A program made the position numbers and the translations under genes. This document shows, piece by piece, positions 1-5,654 of a stretch of DNA of 13,700 nucleotides. The notes below the pieces were generated by a model, which was not told where the DNA came from, ran no database searches, and saw only the letters and a list, made by a program, of their open reading frames with translations. Source of the stretch: CAZWKX01 sp964633975 (GTDB lineage Bacteria > Actinomycetota > Acidimicrobiia > Spongiisociales > UBA11373). Every line of letters starts with the position of its first letter. Within the stretch, counting starts at the first letter, position 1. The stretch is taken from assembly GCA_964633975.1 (NCBI GenBank), contig CAZWKX010000044.1, positions 1-13,700 of the forward strand, written 5' to 3'.

Positions 1-31
1 CAAGTGCTCTGCCAGGCTGAGCTACAGCCCC
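1..31 (-). tRNA. tRNA gene, 5' half only (cut by window edge)
   Basis: Read on the minus strand, the first 31 bases form the 5' part of a canonical tRNA: a 7-base acceptor strand GGGGCTG, T8 and A9, D-stem GCTC paired with GAGC around an AG...GG D-loop, then the start of the anticodon stem (CTTG). The gene runs off the low-coordinate end of the window before the anticodon, so the amino acid cannot be read. The GGGGCTG acceptor strand with TAGCTCAG resembles many bacterial tRNA-Ala genes, but this is only a guess. It lies about 100 bases downstream of rsfS in the same orientation. Confidence 0.8.
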
Positions 32-133
32 CTGAGGCGGCCGCATTGTATCAGCAGCCTCGATGAACCGGCCCCGGCCACCATCTACGAGAAAGGCCTC
101 GTCCTCAGCGGAACAGAGGCACTGCGTACCGCT

Positions 134-505
134 TCAACCACGCGACGCGGCGGCGCTGAACTCGGTGCGGGGAGCGTCACCCCAGAGGCGCTCGAGGTCG
201 TAAAAGCGCCGGGTGGCCTCATCGAAAATGTGCACGACCATGTCCCCGTAGTCGAGCAGGACCCAAGTGGCGTCCTCCATGCCTTCCCGGCGCAGAGGGC
301 GACGGCCGTCCTTCTTCAGCTTCTGCTCTATCTCCTCGGCAAGGGTGAGAACGTGCCGGCGCGAGGTGCCGCTGGCGATCACGAAGAGGTCGGTGATCAC
401 AAGAAGCCGCGACACATCGAGGAGCACCACACCCAGACCCTTCTTGCCATCGGCGGCGGCCGCTGCTGTGCGAGCGGAAGTCAGTGTGTCCGGATGTACT
501 GCTAT
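134..505 (-). CDS. rsfS: Ribosomal silencing factor RsfS, with no canonical start codon
   Basis: RsfS binds ribosomal protein L14 on the 50S subunit and blocks joining of the 30S subunit when nutrients are scarce. The family core is clear: LDVSRLLVITDLFVIASGTS, then a long helix and an REG....WVLLDYGD.VVHIF....R.FYDLERLW region. The conserved N-terminal segment (TLTSARTAAAAADGKKG, before VVLLDV) is present and in frame, but no ATG, GTG or TTG occurs between the upstream TGA (512-514) and a GTG at 430. A GTG-430 start would remove this conserved helix. I place the start at ATA (503-505), giving 123 residues, because a Shine-Dalgarno-like GGGGAGGG lies 10 bases upstream. CTG at 482-484 is the other option. 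The gene follows the LCP/LytR_C gene directly and in the same frame, so termination-reinitiation is plausible. Family identity is secure; the start is not. Confidence 0.88.
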   Translation of the reverse strand: MAVHPDTLTSARTAAAAADGKKGLGVVLLDVSRLLVITDLFVIASGTSRRHVLTLAEEIEQKLKKDGRRPLRREGMEDATWVLLDYGDMVVHIFDEATRRFYDLERLWGDAPRTEFSAAASRG

Positions 506-511
506 GAGACC

Positions 512-1729
512 TCAACCCTCCCCTGCTGGCATGTCCAGGCCAACAATGATACTGACGTCGACAACGCCCGACGGAAGGCGCAATTCGACGAACACGGACT
601 CCGTGCCCAACGCCAGCGCCACCTCGCGAGCGGCATCCTCGGCGTCCTCGCCCTGCGCAATCACCTGCGTCGTCTCGTAGTCGAAGCGGTCGGCGTTGTC
701 TGTACGCACGACACGGAACCCCAGCGGCACCAAGGCCTCCGCCACCGGCCGGGCCGTTCCGATCCGCCCGTTCCCGTTGAGTATCTCGATCCGAGGCCGA
801 TCGCCCTCCCGCAGCAGCAAGTGCCCGAAGCGAGCCGCCACATACTCGTTCACCACCGCGGTCGGCAGCACGAAAGTGTTCGGGTCGCCGGCCTCCGGCA
901 CCTCGACGGGAAGCGAAGCCAGGCTGAAATCCTCGCTGAGAGCGACCGCAAGGAGCGCATCGGCCGCCTCCTGGCCGCCACCCGGCCCGGCCGCCCCGAT
1001 GCGATCTGCGGTGTCCTCGTCCGCTGAGATGCTGTTGATGACCCCCCGCCACGCCGCCCCCTGGCGCTGCAGCCATTCGAAGGGATCGCCGACTCCCGGC
1101 TCCACCAGCAGTAGCTCGATCGACGCCGTCGAGACCTCCTGCACGCCGTCACCAAGGACACGGCGAGTCACCCCCTCCTCGTCCTCCTCAAAGAGCGGCA
1201 CCGGCAGATCGATCTCGACGTCCCCACCAAGAGCCTCGGCCAGCGACCCGGCCGGCAGCTCCAGAACGTGGTCGACACGGACGCCGAGAAGGTTGACGAC
1301 CGCCAGAGCCACGAGATCGGGGCCTTCGTAATCCATGGCGTCTGCGAGCAGCGTCTCGCCGTACCCGGGCAACACGGCATACATCGCCTGAGGGATGAGC
1401 GTCACCGTCGCCTCGCCGTCAGCCGACAACGCGAAGAGGGCAAACGCGGCATCATCGGCCGAGGAGCCGATCACGACCAGAAGGGACTGCGAAACCGCCT
1501 CACCCGTCCGTTCCTCAATCTCAGCTTCGGCGGCTTCATCGGCGATGCGCTGCAGGCGCGTGCTCCAGTCCTCCCAAGTGTCTCCGGCGTTGGCCACCTG
1601 ATCCGCCGTCCAGTCGGCTGCCTCCCCCAGAGGACTACGGGCGAGCCAGCCGAAGTAGGCAAGCGTCAGCAGCACCAAGACGATGAACGTGGTTCGTCTC
1701 AGAGCGCTCCAACGCCTATTCGGGGCCAT
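512..1729 (-). CDS. Membrane-anchored LCP-like (degenerate) and LytR_C domain protein
   Basis: A 405-residue protein. A basic N terminus is followed by one membrane helix (about residues 13-30), which places the rest outside the cytoplasm. Residues about 81-240 resemble the LytR-CpsA-Psr (LCP) fold: LLVVIGSS, LIPQAMYAVLPGYG, VVNLLGVRVDHVLEL, LGGDVEIDLP, and GDPFEWLQRQG near the usual D..R..RQQ block. Residues about 311-398 are a LytR_C domain (RPRIEILNGNGRIGTARPVAEAL). Genuine LCP enzymes attach glycopolymers to peptidoglycan and carry SIPRD in the loop that reads LIPQA here, and several conserved Arg positions are missing, so I infer a non-catalytic or strongly diverged member. The ATG start overlaps the nadD stop by 14 bases. 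The TGA stop is in the same frame as rsfS immediately downstream. Placement between nadD and rsfS is common in actinobacteria. LytR_C is more certain than the LCP assignment. Confidence 0.8.
   Translation of the reverse strand: MAPNRRWSALRRTTFIVLVLLTLAYFGWLARSPLGEAADWTADQVANAGDTWEDWSTRLQRIADEAAEAEIEERTGEAVSQSLLVVIGSSADDAAFALFALSADGEATVTLIPQAMYAVLPGYGETLLADAMDYEGPDLVALAVVNLLGVRVDHVLELPAGSLAEALGGDVEIDLPVPLFEEDEEGVTRRVLGDGVQEVSTASIELLLVEPGVGDPFEWLQRQGAAWRGVINSISADEDTADRIGAAGPGGGQEAADALLAVALSEDFSLASLPVEVPEAGDPNTFVLPTAVVNEYVAARFGHLLLREGDRPRIEILNGNGRIGTARPVAEALVPLGFRVVRTDNADRFDYETTQVIAQGEDAEDAAREVALALGTESVFVELRLPSGVVDVSIIVGLDMPAGEG
516..523 (-). promoter_or_regulatory. Probable Shine-Dalgarno for rsfS
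   Basis: The minus strand reads GGGGAGGG here, inside the last codons of the upstream gene. It is among the strongest purine-rich ribosome-binding sequences in the window. It lies 10 bases before ATA (505), slightly long but workable, and supports initiation close to 505 rather than at GTG 430, where no comparable site is seen. Confidence 0.45.
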
Positions 1730-2300
1730 AGAGACCTGCAGCTTCGATGTAGGCCAGCACCTCGTCCGGCACGAGGAATCGGATGCTCATCCCGGCGCGC
1801 CGTCTCTGGCGCAGCCCGGTTCCACTCACGTCCAGCAGCGGCGTGTCGAGCCAGTGACACGCACCGACGGCCGCCTCGACCTCTCGCGTCGAGGTCCCGA
1901 GGCGACGCATCACAGCCACGCGGCAGCGCTCCAGGACTTCGTCGGGTCGGTGCCACGACGGGATCCTCGCCGCAGCATCGGCGCCGAGCACCAGGAAGAT
2001 CTCGTCGGCCGGCGGGAACAGGGCCAGAGTGTCTGCGGTGTAGGTCCGACCGTCGCGGGTGATCTCACGATCGTCGGCCTCAAAGTAGTGCACGCCGCCG
2101 ACGGCGCGGATCGTCATCTCCCAGCGGTGCTCGGGATCGCTCACCACGGTTCCTGCCTTCTGCCAGGGGGCACCGGCCGGAATGTAGGTGACGACGTCCA
2201 GGTCCAGCTCCCGAAACGCCGCCTCGCCGGCTACGAGATGAGCGAGATGCGGCGGGTCGAAGGTCCCGCCGAGGATGCCTCGTCGCACGCTCGGAAGCAT
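1716..2300 (-). CDS. nadD: Nicotinate-nucleotide adenylyltransferase
   Basis: NadD transfers AMP from ATP to nicotinate mononucleotide, giving deamido-NAD in NAD biosynthesis in the cytoplasm. The nucleotidyltransferase signature GGTFDPPHLAH, which contributes the ATP-binding HxxH, is at the N terminus. FLVLGADAAARIPSWHRPDEVL in the middle is the usual substrate-binding region, and the C-terminal LDVSGTGLRQRRRAGMSIRFLVPDEVLAYI matches the family ending. Length (194 residues from ATG 2300) is typical. A TTG at 2309 is an alternative start; neither has a clear ribosome-binding site, which suggests coupling to the upstream M23 gene whose frame reads through this start. The 3' end overlaps the LCP/LytR_C start by 14 bases. 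Confidence 0.95.
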   Translation of the reverse strand: MLPSVRRGILGGTFDPPHLAHLVAGEAAFRELDLDVVTYIPAGAPWQKAGTVVSDPEHRWEMTIRAVGGVHYFEADDREITRDGRTYTADTLALFPPADEIFLVLGADAAARIPSWHRPDEVLERCRVAVMRRLGTSTREVEAAVGACHWLDTPLLDVSGTGLRQRRRAGMSIRFLVPDEVLAYIEAAGLYGPE

Positions 2301-2799
2301 AGGGCGCAAGCACCGATGCCAGGCGAATCCCCGGCCGCGGCGTCAACGCACAGAAGAGCCAGATCGCCGGGTCCACGTAGCGGTCTCCGACCCGCAACGA
2401 CAGGTGCACGGCGCCGATTCCGTGATCAGTGCCTGAAGTCCCGATGACCGTCCCTGCACTCACCGACACTCCGGCTGCCACGGCGACGCTGTCCAGGTAC
2501 GAGTATGAGGTTCGTACCCCGCCCCCGTGATACACGGTGACGCTGTTGTGACCCGCCACCGAGCCGGCAAACGTGACGACACCCGGGGCGATGACTCGCA
2601 CGGGGGTGCCCGGCTCGGCGGCGATGTCCAATCCCCAGTGGCCGGCATAGGCGCCTGAAGGAGCAAAAGGTCTCACCACCGGCCCCGGCACGGGCCAGTC
2701 CCGCCGGGGGCACATCGCCGGGGGTGTGGCAACCAACAGCGCCGTCAACACGATGGCCGTTCCCACGGAACCGAACGTAGCGGCTCGCGCCGACACCAT
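2080..2799 (-). CDS. M23/LytM-like peptidase domain protein, frame running on into nadD
   Basis: Residues 1-30 form a signal peptide or membrane anchor (hydrophobic 10-28, Cys at 30). Residues about 40-146 are a compact LytM/M23 domain, the fold of zinc endopeptidases that cut peptidoglycan cross-links or activate such enzymes. The first zinc motif HxxxD is present (H54, D58 in GHWGLDIA). In the second motif the zinc-binding His is kept (H132 in AVHLSLRV) but the preceding His of HxH is Ala (A130), so catalysis is doubtful. The domain closes with YVDP, as in short actinobacterial M23 proteins. From about residue 167 the frame overlaps nadD and becomes Arg-rich and low in complexity, typical of an out-of-frame reading, so the natural product probably ended near position 2300. 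No clear ribosome-binding site precedes ATG 2799; the receiver gene ends 68 bases upstream. Confidence 0.75.
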   Translation of the reverse strand: MVSARAATFGSVGTAIVLTALLVATPPAMCPRRDWPVPGPVVRPFAPSGAYAGHWGLDIAAEPGTPVRVIAPGVVTFAGSVAGHNSVTVYHGGGVRTSYSYLDSVAVAAGVSVSAGTVIGTSGTDHGIGAVHLSLRVGDRYVDPAIWLFCALTPRPGIRLASVLAPYASERATRHPRRDLRPAASRSSRSRRGGVSGAGPGRRHLHSGRCPLAEGRNRGERSRAPLGDDDPRRRRRALL

Positions 2800-2867
2800 C
2801 TAGATGTGCCACAGGGCCGGGGCGGCCGCAGACCTCCCAATGTGCATCAACAGCGACGCTTGCGGCG

Positions 2868-3260
2868 CTACACGAACCCCACTACCGGCTTCGAATCCGC
2901 CAGCAGCTCCATCGCCACACGTCTCAGGTCATCGGGACGGAAGGGCTTCGTGATGAAAGCATCGGCCCCGCCTTTGTCGGCACGCTGGCGCGTCTCCTCT
3001 TGAGCGTGCGCGGTGAGGACCAGCACCTTGAGGTTCGCAGTGCGCTCGTCGCCCCGGATGTACTCGAGCACGCTCCACCCGTCCATTTCGGGCAGACCGA
3101 CATCGAGGATGAGCAGGTCCGGAGGATTCGTCAGGGCGGCTTCGAGCCCTGAAGGACCATCGTCACGGGTCTCGACGCTCACCCCTGCCGGACGAAGACA
3201 CACGGAGATGAGCCTCTGAATGACCGCCGAGTCTTCGACAACCAGCACCCGCTGGCCCAC
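2868..3260 (-). CDS. Stand-alone response-regulator receiver domain (CheY-like)
   Basis: A 130-residue single-domain receiver with no output domain. All the phosphotransfer residues are visible: E9 and D10 (metal binding), D53 (phospho-acceptor in LLILDVGLPEMDGW), T83 in VLTA and K105 in TKPF. Such proteins act through protein contacts or in phosphorelays; no histidine kinase lies in the window, so partner and signal are unknown. The GTG start is supported by AAAGGA six bases upstream (3267-3272). It is preceded by a 178-base gap after obgE that holds a stem-loop, a TATAAT element and a palindrome, so it probably begins its own transcription unit. It is followed 68 bases later by the M23-like gene. 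Confidence 0.92.
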   Translation of the reverse strand: MGQRVLVVEDSAVIQRLISVCLRPAGVSVETRDDGPSGLEAALTNPPDLLILDVGLPEMDGWSVLEYIRGDERTANLKVLVLTAHAQEETRQRADKGGADAFITKPFRPDDLRRVAMELLADSKPVVGFV

Positions 3261-3303
3261 ACTGAGTCCTTTCCACGCGCAGGTTCACAACTGCACAGCG
3301 ACC

Positions 3304-3321
3304 TGACAAACCTGCTTGTCA
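3304..3321. repeat. Perfect 6-6-6 palindrome upstream of the receiver gene
   Basis: The plus strand reads TGACAA, then ACCTGC, then TTGTCA: two perfect 6-base inverted arms around a 6-base spacer, about 45 bases before the receiver start. It could be an operator for a dimeric regulator or a small RNA hairpin in the leader. The minus strand also contains TTGACA at 3317-3322, but no convincing -10 follows at 16-19 bases. Confidence 0.35.
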
Positions 3322-3375
3322 AATATCGACCACAGCGAGATCGGCCTTGAGCACCACCGAAACATGATCCTGGCA

Positions 3376-3381
3376 ATTATA
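3376..3381 (-). promoter_or_regulatory. Candidate -10 element (TATAAT) for the receiver gene
   Basis: The minus strand carries a perfect TATAAT inside the obgE-receiver gap, with transcription expected to start near 3368 and a leader of roughly 110 bases. The matching -35 position (around 3399-3404, TAGGAG) is poor and there is no TGn extension. The call rests on the -10 match, its AT-rich setting in GC-rich DNA and its place just after a stem-loop. Confidence 0.4.
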
Positions 3382-3390
3382 GGGATGCGT

Positions 3391-3425
3391 GGCCGCTTCT
3401 CCTACGACCTGCCGAGACAGCGGCC
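3391..3425 (-). terminator. Stem-loop after obgE, possible terminator
   Basis: GGCCGCT (3391-3397) pairs perfectly with AGCGGCC (3419-3425). With one bulged base at 3418 the stem extends by TCTC/GAGA to 11 pairs around a 12-base loop. It lies 13 bases after the obgE stop. No T-run follows, so it is not a canonical intrinsic terminator. GC-rich actinobacteria often use hairpins without a U-tract, but the hairpin could instead protect the 3' end of the obgE message. Confidence 0.5.
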
Positions 3426-3438
3426 CGGCGCCCTACAT

Positions 3439-4704
3439 CTAGCGAGTATCTTCGGACTCGCTGAACTCGAAGACGATGCTCCCTATTTGAACCTCATCTC
3501 CGGTCTTTGCCCCCAGACGACGAAGTGCGTCGTCGACGCCTGCCCGCTCCAGCCGCTCGGCCGCGAAGTCGGCCGCCTCCGGCCGTGTGAGATCATCGAG
3601 AGCCACGGCGCGTTCGGCCTGCCGCCCGGTCACCACCCAGCGGTCCGCCTCTCGGCGGATCTCGAACCCCTGCGCCAGTGGCCGATGAAGAACATAGCCC
3701 TCCCCCTCCGGGGCTTCTCGCCAAGCTCGATCGACGATGTCGGCGAGCGCGTGCATCAGCCCTTCCAAGCCCGCCCCTGTGACCGCGGACACGACGAGCA
3801 CCTCTTGGCCCAGGCTCTGGGACAGCTCATCGGCTCGAGCCGCCGTGTCGGACAGGTCGGCCTTGTTGACCGCAACCAGACGCGGGCGTTCGGCAAGTGT
3901 CGGACTGTGGCGCTCCAGCTCCCTGGTCAGCACCCGTAGCTGCTCCGCCACGCTCAGCTCTTGCAGCGGCGAAGGGTCGAGCAACACCAGCAGGGCGAGA
4001 GCCCGCTCGGCGTGACGCAGAAAGGCATGACCAAGACCCTTGCCGTCCGCGGCGCCTGCGATCAGGCCCGGAATGTCGGCGAGCACGAACTCCCTGTCGT
4101 CCACCCGGACCACACCCAGAGTCGGCTCCAGAGTCGTAAACGGATAGTCGGCGATCTTGGGCTTTGCCGCCGACACCCGTGCCAGCAGGGTGCTCTTGCC
4201 CGCGTTGGGAAAGCCGATGACGGCCGCGTCGGCGACGAGCTTGAGTTCGAATTGGTAGGTCGCCTCTTCGCCGTACTCCCCCTGCTCGGAGAAGGAGGGA
4301 GAGACACGCTTGGGACCGGCGAGAGCGGCATTCCCGCGGCCCCCGCGTCCCCCGATGACCAGCGTGGCCTTCAGTCCGGGTGCAGCCAAGTCGGCTACGA
4401 CGATGCCCTCATGGTCTCTGACGACCGTGCCCACCGGCACCGGAAGCACGAGATCGGAGCCCCGTCGGCCGTTGCGGAGACCGCCCCGCCCATGTGTGCC
4501 GTCACCGGCATGCAAATGCGGCGACCGCCTGTAGGAGAGCAGGGTGGCCAATGTGGGGTCCGCCTCGACGATGACGTCTCCTCCCTTGCCGCCGGAACCG
4601 CCCTCCGGCTTGCCGTGAGGCTTGCCTCTCGTCTTGCGGAACGAAACGACCCCAGCCCCACCATCGCCGGAGCGCAAATGAACGGAGACTTCGTCGACGA
4701 ACAT
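3439..4704 (-). CDS. obgE: Obg family GTPase (CgtA), 50S assembly factor
   Basis: Obg is an essential GTPase that binds the 50S subunit during late assembly and links it to the (p)ppGpp response. The protein has 421 residues in the usual three domains. The glycine-rich Obg fold covers about 1-158 (FVDEVSVHLRSGDGGAG, GGSGGKGGDV). The G domain covers about 159-330 with G1 GFPNAGKS (164-171), G2 DYPFTT (186-191), G3 DIPG (210-213), G4 NKAD (280-283) and G5 SAV (306-308). The C-terminal OCT domain, about 335-415, includes GFEIRREADRWVVTGRQAERAV. All nucleotide-binding residues look intact. ATG 4704 gives the conserved MFVDEV start. No Shine-Dalgarno is evident in the 23-base gap after rpmA, so coupling with the L27 gene is likely. 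A stem-loop follows the stop codon. Confidence 0.97.
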   Translation of the reverse strand: MFVDEVSVHLRSGDGGAGVVSFRKTRGKPHGKPEGGSGGKGGDVIVEADPTLATLLSYRRSPHLHAGDGTHGRGGLRNGRRGSDLVLPVPVGTVVRDHEGIVVADLAAPGLKATLVIGGRGGRGNAALAGPKRVSPSFSEQGEYGEEATYQFELKLVADAAVIGFPNAGKSTLLARVSAAKPKIADYPFTTLEPTLGVVRVDDREFVLADIPGLIAGAADGKGLGHAFLRHAERALALLVLLDPSPLQELSVAEQLRVLTRELERHSPTLAERPRLVAVNKADLSDTAARADELSQSLGQEVLVVSAVTGAGLEGLMHALADIVDRAWREAPEGEGYVLHRPLAQGFEIRREADRWVVTGRQAERAVALDDLTRPEAADFAAERLERAGVDDALRRLGAKTGDEVQIGSIVFEFSESEDTR

Positions 4705-4727
4705 GCCCGTGACGGGGCGATACGAGG

Positions 4728-4982
4728 TCAGCCCTCGGTGAGGACGCTGACCTGACGCCGGCCCCGCCGACTGCCGTAGCTCACGACCCCATCGGCCTTG
4801 GCGAACAGGGTGTCGTCACCTCCGCGGCCGACGTTGTCTCCGGCGTGAATCGGCGTGCCGCGCTGCCGAACCAGGATGGCTCCGGCCGTCACACGTTCGC
4901 CGTCGAACACCTTGGGGCCGAGGCGCTTTGAGGCCGAGTCGCGGCCATTCCGGGTGGAACCGCCTCCCTTTGTCTTCGACAT
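4728..4982 (-). CDS. rpmA: Ribosomal protein L27
   Basis: L27 sits near the peptidyl-transferase centre of the 50S subunit, with its N terminus reaching toward tRNA in the P site. The 84-residue length and the sequence KTKGGGSTRNGRDSASKRLGPKVFDGE, AGAILVRQRGTPIHAGDNVGRGGDDTLFA and a closing DGVV....RGRR..V match the family throughout. There is no Firmicutes-type cleavable N-terminal extension. The start ATG overlaps the rplU stop by one base (TGATG), and AAGGAGG lies just upstream inside rplU, so L21 and L27 are translationally coupled. Confidence 0.97.
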   Translation of the reverse strand: MSKTKGGGSTRNGRDSASKRLGPKVFDGERVTAGAILVRQRGTPIHAGDNVGRGGDDTLFAKADGVVSYGSRRGRRQVSVLTEG

Positions 4983-5590
4983 CAGCCCTCCTTCTTCTCG
5001 GTCTTCTTCGACGACGAGGGCTTCGAAGCTGAGGCCTTCCTCGTCGTGGTCGTCTTCTTGGCCGCCGGCTTCTTGGCCGCCGGCTTCTTGGCGGCCGTGC
5101 CCTTCGCAGCCGTCTTCGCCGCAGCCGCCTTCCTCGCCGCCGGCTTCTTGGCGGCCGTGCCCTCCGCAGCCGTCTTCGCCACAGCCGGCTTAGCCGTAGT
5201 GGGCTTGGCTACGGCAGCGGTCTCTCCCGCCGACGCGGCTGCTGGCTTGGCCGCCGCCTCGGCCGCCATTCTGACCGCACCCTCAGGACCCTTGATGGCC
5301 GTCACCTCGATGGTCGTGTAGCGCTGTCGATGACCCTGTCGGCGGTTGTATCCGGTCTTCGCCTTGTACTTGAAGATGTCGACCTTGGGGCCGGCGCTGA
5401 CTCCCACGATTCTTGCCACAACCTTGGCGTCCCTCAGCTGCTCCCGGTGGGAAAACACCTTGCCCTTGTCGTCGACGACCAGCAGCGGCACAAAAGAGAC
5501 CTCGCCCTCGCCGCGCAGGCGCTCGACGTCGATGACGTCGCCTTCCTCGACCTTGAATTGCTGCCCGCCTGTGCGGATGATGGCGTACAT
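4982..5590 (-). CDS. rplU: Ribosomal protein L21 with long Ala/Lys/Pro-rich C-terminal tail
   Basis: Residues 1 to about 101 are a complete L21, a 23S rRNA-binding protein of the large subunit: MYAIIRTGGQQFKVEEGD at the start and FKYKAKTGYNRRQGHRQRYT near the end. Residues about 102-202 form a disordered, strongly basic tail of Ala, Lys, Pro and Thr with AAKKPAAKK-type units resembling histone H1 or bacterial H1-like proteins. It contains a 20-residue internal duplication (KTAAxGTAAKKPAAxKxAAx). L21 is normally about 103 residues, so the tail doubles it. ATG 5590 is preferred (AAGGA nine bases upstream); an in-frame GTG at 5596 lies too close to that site. A TATGAT element at 5627-5632 (minus) could be a weak -10, but no -35 is visible, so co-transcription with the RNase gene 64 bases upstream is equally likely. 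Confidence 0.96.
   Translation of the reverse strand: MYAIIRTGGQQFKVEEGDVIDVERLRGEGEVSFVPLLVVDDKGKVFSHREQLRDAKVVARIVGVSAGPKVDIFKYKAKTGYNRRQGHRQRYTTIEVTAIKGPEGAVRMAAEAAAKPAAASAGETAAVAKPTTAKPAVAKTAAEGTAAKKPAARKAAAAKTAAKGTAAKKPAAKKPAAKKTTTTRKASASKPSSSKKTEKKEG
5071..5190. repeat. 60-bp tandem direct repeat inside the L21 tail
   Basis: Bases 5071-5130 and 5131-5190 are two copies of a 60-bp unit. The core 5079-5120 matches 5139-5180 at all but one position (5104 T versus 5164 C). Each copy encodes 20 residues, so the frame is kept. Near identity at synonymous positions points to a recent duplication rather than convergent Ala/Lys composition. Confidence 0.75.
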
Positions 5591-5654
5591 GGTCACAGGT
5601 CCTTCACAAGGGTGGAACGCCGCAACATCATAGCCGTTGGCCGGTCTCCAATCC

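Noticed and set aside
87..102. Weak 5-bp hairpin between rsfS and the tRNA gene as terminator
   Set aside because: ACGAG/CTCGT is a short stem with a 6-base loop and no T-tract in either direction; too weak to call.
5627..5632. TATGAT before rplU as a promoter -10
   Set aside because: No -35-like hexamer at 16-19 bases upstream; the nearest TTGGAG is only 13 bases away. Mentioned only as a weak possibility.
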